From: Burkholderia humptydooensis
GTDB lineage: Bacteria; Pseudomonadota; Gammaproteobacteria; Burkholderiales; Burkholderiaceae
Length of the DNA: 64,000 bases
Direction: 5' to 3'
NCBI RefSeq assembly: GCF_001513745.1
Contig: NZ_CP013380.1
Coordinates: forward strand, 3,038,001 to 3,102,000
Part shown: positions 40,251 through 47,922 of the stretch, piece by piece
How the letters are laid out: every line of letters begins with the position of its first letter
Position numbering within the stretch: position 1 is the stretch's first letter
Notes under the pieces: model-generated
What the model was told of the DNA's origin: nothing
The model's input: only the letters and a program-made list of their open reading frames with translations
The model's database searches: none
Program-made: the position numbers and the translations under genes

Positions 40251-40329
40251 GCGCGCGTTGCCCGCATTGCGGCGTCCCGGTTCGGCGCGCACCGCTGGCT
40301 GCCCGCCCCCGCGCGTCTCGCCCGCCGCC

Positions 40330-41355
40330 TCAGCCGCGCATTGCGCCGAATCCATCGAAGAACGACCGCGCGTTCGCCTCGAGGCTCTCGATGTGATAGC
40401 CGCCCTCCTGCACGATCACGGTCGGCAGCCGCAGCCCGCCGATCAGGCCGCCTAACCGTCCAAAGCCGTCCGTCGTCACCGCGACCTGCGATTGCGGATC
40501 GTCGCGATAGATGTCGAAGCCGAGCGACAGCACGAGCGCATCCGGCGCGAAGCGCCGCAGCTCGCGCAGCGCGTCGTCGACGCGCTCGAAGAACGCCGCC
40601 TCGCCCGATCCGTGCGGCATCGGCAGATTCACGTTGTAGCCGTGGCCGTCGCCCGCGCCGCGCTCGTCGTCGAAGCCCGCGACGGCCGGATAGAAGTTCG
40701 TCGGATCGCCATGGATCGACACATACAGCACGTCGCGTCGCGCATAGAAGATTTCCTGGATGCCCTGTCCGTGGTGCATGTCGGTGTCGAGTATCGCGAC
40801 GCGCGCATGGCGCGCGCGCAGCGCCTGCGCGGCGATCGCCGCGTTGTTCAGATAGCAGAAGCCGCCCGCGGCATCGACGCGCGCATGATGGCCGGGCGGC
40901 CGGCACAGCGCGTATGCTTCGGGCGCGCCGTCGCGCACCGCCGCCGCGGCGGCGAGCGCGCTCTGCGCGGACCAGTACGCGGCGCGCCACGTGTGCTCGC
41001 CGACCGGGCAGCTACCGTCCGCGAGATGACGGGCGGCTTGTGCGAGCACGCCGCGCAGCGCGTTCGGCTCGCGCACGAAAATGTTCGACATCGCCTCGTC
41101 GCCCCAGTCCTCCGGCATCTTCTTCCATTCTCGATGCACGGTCTCGAGAAAGCGCAGGTAGTTCATGTCATGCACGGCCGCGATCGGCGCGATGCCGAAG
41201 TCGTCCGGCTCGCGCACGGAAAAACCCATCGCGAGCGCGGCCGCGACGAGCCGCGTCGCGCGCTCGGGCACCTCCTGCGGCGTGCGCATCCGGCCGCGCG
41301 AAAAATACGTGCGTGGATGATGCAGCGATTGGTCGGGGTGGAAGTACGTCAGCAT
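40330..41355 (-). CDS. Acetylpolyamine amidohydrolase (histone-deacetylase family)
   Basis: A 341-residue zinc hydrolase. Class II deacetylase hallmarks are RPPGHHARVDAAGGFCYLNN (tandem catalytic histidines), ILDTDMHHGQG (zinc aspartate and histidine) and LVLSLGFDIYRDDP (second zinc aspartate). Bacterial members next to amine catabolism genes remove acetyl groups from acetylputrescine or acetylspermidine. It lies downstream of an M20 amidohydrolase on the same strand, supporting a catabolic role. Confidence 0.9.
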   Translation of the reverse strand: MLTYFHPDQSLHHPRTYFSRGRMRTPQEVPERATRLVAAALAMGFSVREPDDFGIAPIAAVHDMNYLRFLETVHREWKKMPEDWGDEAMSNIFVREPNALRGVLAQAARHLADGSCPVGEHTWRAAYWSAQSALAAAAAVRDGAPEAYALCRPPGHHARVDAAGGFCYLNNAAIAAQALRARHARVAILDTDMHHGQGIQEIFYARRDVLYVSIHGDPTNFYPAVAGFDDERGAGDGHGYNVNLPMPHGSGEAAFFERVDDALRELRRFAPDALVLSLGFDIYRDDPQSQVAVTTDGFGRLGGLIGGLRLPTVIVQEGGYHIESLEANARSFFDGFGAMRG

Positions 41356-41509
41356 CTTGATTTCCTCGGGTCGAATGAACGGACGGCAAGGCGCCCGTTA
41401 TCGGTTGCAGGGTGTGGGCCGCGTTCGGCATTCGGCATTTGACGTCGGCGACCGCATTCGATGTTCGATGCCGGAATACGCGTCGCCCCGGCATTCGTCG
41501 CACCGCCCC

Positions 41510-42772
41510 TCACCGGCTGGCGACGCCAGCGCGATCGAGCACCGCACCGAGCAGCACGTTCGCGCCGCGCGTCGCGTCGTCGGGCAATACGTCCTCGGCT
41601 GCGTTGTGCGACAGTCCGCCGACGCACGGAATGAACACCATCGCGCTCGGCGCATGCTTCGCCAGATGGATCGCGTCGTGCCCGGCGCCGCTCACGATCC
41701 GCTCATGCCGATAGCCGAAGCGGGCCGCCGCCGCCTCGACGCTCGCGACGCAAGCCGCGTCGAACGGCGTCGACGGACTCGCCCAATGCGTCGATACGTC
41801 GACGCGCAAGCCGCGCCGCGCGGCGATGCGCGCACACGCGTCAGTCGCCGCGCGCGCCATCGCGTCGAGCGTCGCATCGTCCGGATGGCGCAGGTCGAGC
41901 GTGAACTCGACCGCGCCCGCGATCGTGTTGCGCGACGCGTTCGGAACCCCGACGCAGCCGATCGTCGCGAGGCCGTGCGGCGCGAACTCGGCGAGCATCC
42001 GCTCGAGCGCGTCCGCGATCTGCGCGAAGCCGAACAGCGCGTCGCGGCGATGCGCGATCGGCGTCGTGCCCGCGTGCGCGGGCTGGCCCGCGATCGTCAC
42101 GTCGAGCCAGCGGATCGCCTGCCCGCCCGTGACGACGCCGATCTCGGCGCCGTTCGCCTCGAGCACCGGCCCCTGCTCGATATGCGCTTCGAAGTACGCG
42201 TCGATCGCCGGACGCACCGCGCGCCGCGCGCCGCGATAGCCGATCTGCTCGAGCGCGTCGCCAAGCGTCACGTGCGCGGCGTCGCACACCGCGAGCGCGC
42301 GGGCGAGCGGCATCGCGCCCGCGGCAACCGCCGAGCCGAGCATCGCCGGCGCGAAGCGCGCGCCCTCCTCGTTCGTCCACGACACGATCTCGATCGGCTT
42401 GCGCGTGACGATCGTCGCATCGTTCAGGCTGCGCACCACTTCGAGCGCGGCGAGCACGCCGTAGGCGCCGTCGAAGCGGCCGCCTTCCGGCTGCGTGTCG
42501 AGATGGCTGCCGATCAGCACGGGCGGCGCGCCGGCATCCGCGCCCGCGCGGCGCGCGAACAGATTGCCGATCTCGTCGACGCTGACCGCGAGGCCCGCAT
42601 CGCGACACCACTGCGCAAACAGGTCGCGCCCGCGCCTGTCGTCGGCGGTCGCGGCAAGCCGCCGCACGCCGCCGTTCGCGGTGCCGCCGATCCGCGCCAT
42701 CTCCATGAGCGAGCGCCACAGCCGCGCGCCGTCGATGGCGCGCGACCGCCCGTCGAATGCAGACGCAATCAT
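41510..42772 (-). CDS. M20-family amidohydrolase (allantoate amidohydrolase / N-carbamoyl-amino-acid hydrolase type)
   Basis: A 420-residue metalloenzyme of the AllC/hydantoinase-associated carbamoylase group. Metal-binding blocks are IGSHLDTQPEGGRFDGAYGV, SWTNEEGARF, AHIEQGPVLE and SGAGHDAIHLAKHAP, all intact. It cleaves a ureido or carbamoyl group; allantoate, ureidoglycolate and N-carbamoyl amino acids are possible substrates. The start at 42772 lies one base after the MFS gene stop, so transporter and enzyme are coupled. No allantoinase or hydantoinase is in the window. Confidence 0.9.
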   Translation of the reverse strand: MIASAFDGRSRAIDGARLWRSLMEMARIGGTANGGVRRLAATADDRRGRDLFAQWCRDAGLAVSVDEIGNLFARRAGADAGAPPVLIGSHLDTQPEGGRFDGAYGVLAALEVVRSLNDATIVTRKPIEIVSWTNEEGARFAPAMLGSAVAAGAMPLARALAVCDAAHVTLGDALEQIGYRGARRAVRPAIDAYFEAHIEQGPVLEANGAEIGVVTGGQAIRWLDVTIAGQPAHAGTTPIAHRRDALFGFAQIADALERMLAEFAPHGLATIGCVGVPNASRNTIAGAVEFTLDLRHPDDATLDAMARAATDACARIAARRGLRVDVSTHWASPSTPFDAACVASVEAAAARFGYRHERIVSGAGHDAIHLAKHAPSAMVFIPCVGGLSHNAAEDVLPDDATRGANVLLGAVLDRAGVASR

Positions 42773-42773
42773 G

Positions 42774-44087
42774 TCAGCGCGCCTCCAAAGCTTCGTTGCC
42801 CGAAGCGCCTCGGGCCGCGCGGCGCGCGTCGAGCGCGACGATGCTCGCGAGCGACAGCCCCGCAAGACACGTATAGAACAGCGCGAGCGGCAGCCACGCG
42901 CCCGCGTACCGGTGCGCGAGCCACGTGCCGGCGAGCGGCGTGAGCCCGCCCGCGAGCGCGCCGCACACCTGATAGGACAGCGAGATCGCCGAGTAGCGGA
43001 TGCGCGCCGGAAACACGCCGGACACGAAGCCCGCGATCACCGAATAGAAGCCCGCCATGCAGACGACCGCGAGCGCAATGCCTGCGACGATCGCGCCGGG
43101 CCGCCCGCTCGTCACGAGCGCGAACATCGGATACGGCGACGCCATCGCGGCGACGGCCGCGAGCTTCAGGAAACGCGCGCCGCCGAGCTTCTCGGCGAGC
43201 CACGCGGCGACGGGCTGCGCGAGGAACTGGATGATCGCGACCGCGAACAGGCAATCGAGGATCGTCGAGCGCGGGATGCCGAGCTGCTGCGTCGTGTACG
43301 CGATCATGAACGTGTTCGTGAAATACACGCCGGCGATGCCGATCGTATTCGCGCCGATGCACAGCAGCACGAGCCCCGACGCCGAACGGAACACGTCGGC
43401 GATCGGCAGCTTCGCGGTGGCGCGCGTGCGCTTGACCGCCTCGAATTCCGGCGATTCGTTGACGCCGAGCCGGATCACGATGCCGACGATCAGCAGCACC
43501 GCGCTCGCGAGAAACGGCAGACGCCAGCCCCACTCGAGAAAGTCGGCCTTCTCGAGCGACGTGACCGCGCGAAACGCGACGAGCGACAGGATGAGCCCGG
43601 CCGGGCTGCCCAGTTGCGCGAACGACGCGAAGAACGTGCGCCGCCCTTCGGGCGCGTGTTCGCCCGCCATCAGCACCGCGCCGCCCCATTCGCCGCCCAC
43701 CGCGACGCCCTGCACGATCCGCAGCAGCACGAGCAGCACGGGCGCGAGCGCGCCGATCGACGCATGGCTCGGCAACAGGCCGATGCAGACGGTCGCTGCG
43801 CCCATCATCGCGAGCGTCGTCATCAGCGCCTTCTTGCGGCCGATCCGGTCGCCGAGATGGCCGAACACGATGCCGCCGAGCGGCCTTGCGAAGAAGCCGG
43901 CCGCGAACGTGCCGAACGACGCCATCGTGCTGACGAACGGGTCGCCGGACGGAAAGTACAACTCGCCGAACACGAGCGCGGCGGCGGTCGCATAGATGTA
44001 GAAGTCGTACCACTCGATCATCGTGCCGACGAACGCGGCGCCGGCGGCGCGCACCGGCTGGCGCGCACACGGTTGGGAAACAGTCAT
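42774..44087 (-). CDS. MFS metabolite:H+ symporter (ProP/ShiA-like)
   Basis: A 437-residue inner-membrane protein with twelve helices. GTMIEWYDFYIYATAAAL at the start, LGHLGDRIGRKKAL-type loop after helix two (GHLGDRIGRKKALM) and RIVQGVAVGGEWGGAVLMA in helix four define the metabolite:H+ symporter group. It probably imports the substrate of the amidohydrolase whose gene starts one base after its stop. A LysR gene diverges from it, and a LysR-type box lies between. Confidence 0.92.
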   Translation of the reverse strand: MTVSQPCARQPVRAAGAAFVGTMIEWYDFYIYATAAALVFGELYFPSGDPFVSTMASFGTFAAGFFARPLGGIVFGHLGDRIGRKKALMTTLAMMGAATVCIGLLPSHASIGALAPVLLVLLRIVQGVAVGGEWGGAVLMAGEHAPEGRRTFFASFAQLGSPAGLILSLVAFRAVTSLEKADFLEWGWRLPFLASAVLLIVGIVIRLGVNESPEFEAVKRTRATAKLPIADVFRSASGLVLLCIGANTIGIAGVYFTNTFMIAYTTQQLGIPRSTILDCLFAVAIIQFLAQPVAAWLAEKLGGARFLKLAAVAAMASPYPMFALVTSGRPGAIVAGIALAVVCMAGFYSVIAGFVSGVFPARIRYSAISLSYQVCGALAGGLTPLAGTWLAHRYAGAWLPLALFYTCLAGLSLASIVALDARRAARGASGNEALEAR

Positions 44088-44231
44088 CGCGGGATCTCCT
44101 CTCTGCTCTCACGCGCGTCGCCCGGCGGGTTCGGCGGGCGCGCGCCCGATGTCGCGCGGCCCGCTGCTCCGGGGCCTGCGCCGCACGCAGGCGGCTCTCG
44201 CGCTGCACGTTTTATCGCCGTCCATTAACTA

Positions 44232-44250
44232 TTAGTCAAATTTCGACTTA
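44232..44250. promoter_or_regulatory. Near-palindromic LysR-type box between MFS and lysR genes
   Basis: A 19-bp sequence, TTAGTCAAA T TTCGACTTA, is symmetrical at seven of nine positions. It sits in an AT-rich stretch of the divergent intergenic region, 52 bases before the regulator start, a usual place for LysR autoregulation and activation of the divergent operon. Confidence 0.5.
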
Positions 44251-44301
44251 TTATTCACGACATAACTTTTGCTAATGTCGATTCGCTGGAGACCCGCCGC
44301 C

Positions 44302-45264
44302 ATGCGCGCTGCCGCCGCCCGCTTCCTGAACGACCGCCTCGACTGGAATCTGCTGCGCACGTTCCTCGTCATCATGCAGGAACGCAGCGTGAGCCGCGCG
44401 GCGGCGCGCCTGCACGTCACGCAGCCGGCCGTGAGCCAGGCGCTCAGGCGGCTCGAGGAAACGCTCGGGCACACGCTGATCCGGCGTCGCGGCCCGCACT
44501 TCGAGCCGACGCAGGCGGGCGCCGAGGTGTACCGGATCGCGAGCGACATCTACGGCACGATCTCGCGACTCGACACCGAGCTCGACGACGCGGCGGCGGA
44601 CCTGACGGGCACGATCCGGCTGCTTTCGGTGAGCCGCGTCGAATCGGGCGTCTACGATCTCTTTCTCGCCGACTTCCACCGGCAATATCCGCGCGTCGAT
44701 CTGCAGATCGAGGTGATGCGCTCGTCCGACATCATTTCGTCGCTGTTGCAGAAAACCGCGACGGCGGGCCTCGGCCTCTGCCGCAACCCGGTCGACAAGC
44801 TCGCGCGCACGCCGTTCCTGCGCCAGCGCTACGCGATCTACTGCGGCCGCCACCATCGCCTGTTCGGCCAGACGCAACTGACGACGAACGATCTGCTCGC
44901 GGAGAACTTCGTGTCGTTCACGAGCGACCAGATCGGCGACAGCCTGTCGCCGCTCACCGTGTTCCGCGACCAGAAGGGCTTCACGGGACGCATCGTCGCG
45001 GCATCGCCGAGCCTCGACGAAGTGCGGCGCCTCATCTTCGCGGGCTACGGGATCGGCTGCCTGCCCGAGCACATCGTGCGCGACGATCTCGCTCGCCAGC
45101 GGCTCTGGCGATTGCCGCCCGACGAAGGGCTCGTCGACGTCGACATCTACCTGCTGTGGCACCGTGAACGAAAAATGAACGCGGCCGAGCTCGCGTTCCT
45201 CGAGGGCTTCGAGCGCGCGATGCAGCGCTACTCGTTCGACGAGCGGCTGTCGGTCAATCCTTGA
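44302..45264 (+). CDS. LysR-family transcriptional regulator (amidohydrolase/MFS locus)
   Basis: A 320-residue protein. The winged helix-turn-helix covers residues about 12-70 (LRTFLVIMQERSVSRAAARL, VTQPAVSQALRRLEETLG). The substrate-binding domain follows with typical LysR features. It is divergent from the MFS-amidohydrolase operon and likely controls it in response to that pathway's substrate. The start at 44302 has GGAG ten bases ahead; in-frame codons at 44269 and 44275 are alternatives. Confidence 0.9.
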   Translation: MRAAAARFLNDRLDWNLLRTFLVIMQERSVSRAAARLHVTQPAVSQALRRLEETLGHTLIRRRGPHFEPTQAGAEVYRIASDIYGTISRLDTELDDAAADLTGTIRLLSVSRVESGVYDLFLADFHRQYPRVDLQIEVMRSSDIISSLLQKTATAGLGLCRNPVDKLARTPFLRQRYAIYCGRHHRLFGQTQLTTNDLLAENFVSFTSDQIGDSLSPLTVFRDQKGFTGRIVAASPSLDEVRRLIFAGYGIGCLPEHIVRDDLARQRLWRLPPDEGLVDVDIYLLWHRERKMNAAELAFLEGFERAMQRYSFDERLSVNP

Positions 45265-45325
45265 CGCGGGGCGGCGCGCGGTCGCGCCCCACGCCCGGCC
45301 GTGCCTGGACCGGCGGTACAAAAAA

Positions 45326-45350
45326 CAAAAGCCGGCATCGCGCCGGCTTT
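45326..45350. terminator. Intrinsic terminator between convergent lysR and PACE genes
   Basis: A 9-bp stem (AAAGCCGGC and complement, 45328-45336 and 45342-45350) is preceded by an A-run. The A-run gives a long U-tract to minus-strand transcripts of the PACE gene, whose stop is about 35 bases away; the plus strand has three Ts. Confidence 0.8.
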
Positions 45351-45384
45351 CGAAAGGGACCATCGAAGAAGATCAGGACTCCGC

Positions 45385-45846
45385 TCATCGACAGGCCACC
45401 GCCCTTTGCGCGATCCAGCGCGCGCGCAGCCGGTCGTAGCCGAGATTGAACAGGAACGTGTACGGCAGGAAGAACAGCAGGATGCCGAAGTCGAGCAAGA
45501 GCGCTTCGAGCAGGCTGATCTCCAGCCACCACGCGGCAAGCGGCAGCGCCATCGCGACGAGGCCGAGCTCGAACGCGATCGCGTGCGCCGCGCGCACCGC
45601 GAGCGTACGCGTCAGCCGGTAGCGGCGCTCGATCCGCTCGAAGAGCGCATTGAACGTGACGTTCCACACCATCGCGATCACCGACACCGCCGCCGTCAGC
45701 GCCCCCACGTGCACGAGCGACAGGCCGAGCACCCAACTGACGATCGGCGCGCAGATCGCGATTGCGGTCGCTTCGAACGTGAGCGCGTGCGCGAGGCGCT
45801 CGGTCAGCGTCTTCCTCGGAACGAGTTTGGCCATTTGCATTTGCAT
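45385..45846 (-). CDS. PACE-family multidrug/biocide efflux transporter (AceI-like)
   Basis: A 153-residue inner-membrane protein with four helices forming two bacterial transmembrane-pair domains (SERLAHALTFEATAIAI-type start; RAAHAIAFELGLVAMALPL in the second). PACE pumps export chlorhexidine, acriflavine and short diamines. The start at 45846 is chosen because GGAG lies six bases ahead; a start at 45858 is possible. A LysR gene diverges from it, as with aceR-aceI in Acinetobacter. Confidence 0.88.
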   Translation of the reverse strand: MQMQMAKLVPRKTLTERLAHALTFEATAIAICAPIVSWVLGLSLVHVGALTAAVSVIAMVWNVTFNALFERIERRYRLTRTLAVRAAHAIAFELGLVAMALPLAAWWLEISLLEALLLDFGILLFFLPYTFLFNLGYDRLRARWIAQRAVACR

Positions 45847-45916
45847 GTGCAGCTCCATCAGTGGACAAAAGAGCCCCATTTTCATCGGATTAACCGTAAC
45901 CATCCAGTTTGATATG

Positions 45917-45931
45917 ATCGGTTTTTCCGAT
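45917..45931. promoter_or_regulatory. T-N11-A LysR box between PACE and lysR genes
   Basis: ATCGG, five Ts, then CCGAT form a perfect 15-bp dyad containing the canonical T-N11-A LysR motif. It lies about 20 bases before the lysR start codon and inside the divergent promoter region, suiting autoregulation and control of the efflux gene. Confidence 0.65.
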
Positions 45932-45951
45932 ATATAGAAGGAGCACTCGCG

Positions 45952-46836
45952 ATGCGCCACTCTCCGGAAGCGCTGCTCGCGTTCGCCGAGGCCGCGAACC
46001 TCGGTTCGTTCTCGGCCGCCGCGCGCAAGCTCGGCAAGCGCCAATCAACGGTCAGCGAAGCGATCGCGAACCTCGAGATCGATCTCGGCGTCACGCTGTT
46101 CGACCGCTCGACGCGCCAGCCGACGCTGACCGACGCCGCCCGCGCGCTGTTGCCCGAAGTCCAGCGCGTGCTTGAGGCGAGCGAGGCGATCGATCAGGTC
46201 GCCGCGCGTCTCGCGGGCGGCGAGGAGGCGCGCCTCACGCTCGTCGTATCGGACACCTATCAATCGAGCCGGTACGAGGAAACGCTCGCGGCGCTCGACC
46301 GCCGCTTTCCGACGCTCGAATTCGAATGCCAGATCGCCGAGCACGACGACGTGCTCGACCTGATCCAGCAAGGCCGCGCGCAGCTCGGGCTGATGGCGGC
46401 GCGCAGCACCTACCCGCCCGACATCGGCGCGGCGACGGTCGCCGAGCGCTCGGAAATCGGGCTCTACGTCGGCCCGCAGCACCCGCTCGCCGCGCACGGC
46501 AGCGCCGACGTGCCGCTCGCCGCGCTGCACGACGCGCGCGAGCTGCGCCTCAATACCTACGTCGCGCCGCGCGGCGAGCGGATCGAAACGGGGCTCGTCG
46601 CGGGCCGGCGGTGCTGGCTGGCGCCGAGCTATCTGCAGTTGCTGGAAATGGCGGTGGCGGGCTTCGGCTGGGCGGAGCTGCCGCGCTGGATGGTCGAGCA
46701 CTTCGCGCGCGAGCGGCTCGTCGAGCTCAATGCGCGCGGCTGGCCGCGGCGCGTGCCGGTGGATGCGGTGTGGTCGCGCGGCCGGCCGCTCGGGCCAGCC
46801 GGCTCATGGCTGCTGGAGACGATGCTTGCCGCGTGA
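45952..46836 (+). CDS. LysR-family regulator of the PACE efflux gene
   Basis: A 294-residue protein with an N-terminal helix-turn-helix (LLAFAEAANLGSFSAAARKLG, QSTVSEAIANLEIDLGVTLFDR) and an effector domain. A strong ribosome site (AAGGAG) precedes the ATG at 45952. It is divergent from the PACE gene and, by analogy with AceR, is expected to activate it when a biocide or diamine is bound; this is inference from position. Confidence 0.9.
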   Translation: MRHSPEALLAFAEAANLGSFSAAARKLGKRQSTVSEAIANLEIDLGVTLFDRSTRQPTLTDAARALLPEVQRVLEASEAIDQVAARLAGGEEARLTLVVSDTYQSSRYEETLAALDRRFPTLEFECQIAEHDDVLDLIQQGRAQLGLMAARSTYPPDIGAATVAERSEIGLYVGPQHPLAAHGSADVPLAALHDARELRLNTYVAPRGERIETGLVAGRRCWLAPSYLQLLEMAVAGFGWAELPRWMVEHFARERLVELNARGWPRRVPVDAVWSRGRPLGPAGSWLLETMLAA

Positions 46837-46909
46837 CGCGCGTGGCAGCGATTGCAGTTGCGACCGGGGGCAAGATCGGCGGCGTGCGGCGCGTGCGTCC
46901 GCGCGAACG

Positions 46910-47368
46910 TCAGAAGCCGCGCGACAGCACGGCCGCGCCGATCGTCACGACGCCGAGCACGAGGTTGACGATCACGAGCAGGCGCACCGCATTGACCGCG
47001 CGCGCGCCGTCCGGCCAGTTCTGCGCCTGCACCGCGCGGCGGATGCGCGGAAACAGCGCGAAGCGAATATGCCCGTAGACCAGCATCATCACGACGCCGA
47101 GCCCCGCCATCGCGTGCAGCGGCCACGTCGCATGCGCGCCGCCGAATTGCGTGAGGAGGAAGCCGCCCGTGAGCAGGATCACGAGCACCGAACCCGCGAC
47201 CCAGTTGAAGAAGCGGCCGAACACGGCTTCGACGAGCGGCAGGCGCAGTTGCGGCGACAGGTCCGACAGCGCGGGACGCAGGCAGAAGTTCGCGAACACC
47301 ATGCCGCCAACCCACACGGCAACCGCCAGCAGATGGAGAAACAAGGCAACGGCGATAGCGAGGGACAT
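46910..47368 (-). CDS. CopD-like / DUF2269-type integral membrane protein
   Basis: A 152-residue protein with four hydrophobic helices. The start LAIAVALFLHLLAVAVWVGGMVFANF and the histidines in helices one and three (LHLLAVAVWVGGM; LHAMAGLGVVMMLVYGHIRF) match the CopD/DUF2269 superfamily of haem or copper-related membrane proteins. No copper genes flank it. AAGGA lies eight bases before ATG 47368. Role unknown. Confidence 0.82.
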   Translation of the reverse strand: MSLAIAVALFLHLLAVAVWVGGMVFANFCLRPALSDLSPQLRLPLVEAVFGRFFNWVAGSVLVILLTGGFLLTQFGGAHATWPLHAMAGLGVVMMLVYGHIRFALFPRIRRAVQAQNWPDGARAVNAVRLLVIVNLVLGVVTIGAAVLSRGF

Positions 47369-47922
47369 GGTGGGGTTCCTTCTTGGTTTTCGAATGATCG
47401 ATGCGCTGCTGGAACGCACGGCGCGCGAGACGTTGAGCGCGTTCGACAGCCGCGGCGCGCAGCGGTTCAGCGCAATGTCCGCGGGTCGTGTTTTGTGGGG
47501 GATGCCCGCCAGCGCCTGGCGCGCCGGCGATGCGCATGGTTCGCATGCCGGGCGATGCGCGTGTAAGCAGGTGTCGGCGCGCAGCACGCATTGCCCTCGC
47601 CCCGCTCGTTCGAAAAGGATAACGAACGAAGACCAGTGGCGGTTCGCCGTTCGCCCGCAACGTACTCGTCATTGCTGCGAACCACAAACTCAACCGATGC
47701 CAGCGATCCGACGAACGGCGCTCGAACCGCGGATCGACGAATCGCCGAATCGCCTGCGTCCGGAAAATTCCGAACGCCTGTGCCGGCACTCGCTTCCCGA
47801 CGCGCGCGCATCGCGAAAAAGGCCCCGCCGCCGCGCCGCGCGCCCCGACGTCCGCGCGGCCGGCAGCCCGTTCGGGCCGCCCGCTCACGCCCGTCAGCGG
47901 GGCCCGGCGAGCCCGGCAAAGC
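47369..47922. other. 554-bp intergenic region
   Basis: It lies upstream of the CopD-like gene and downstream of parC, both on the minus strand. Open frames through it have Arg/Ala/Pro-rich translations with no family resemblance, so I reject them. No strong hairpin with a T-run follows parC. Confidence 0.45.
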
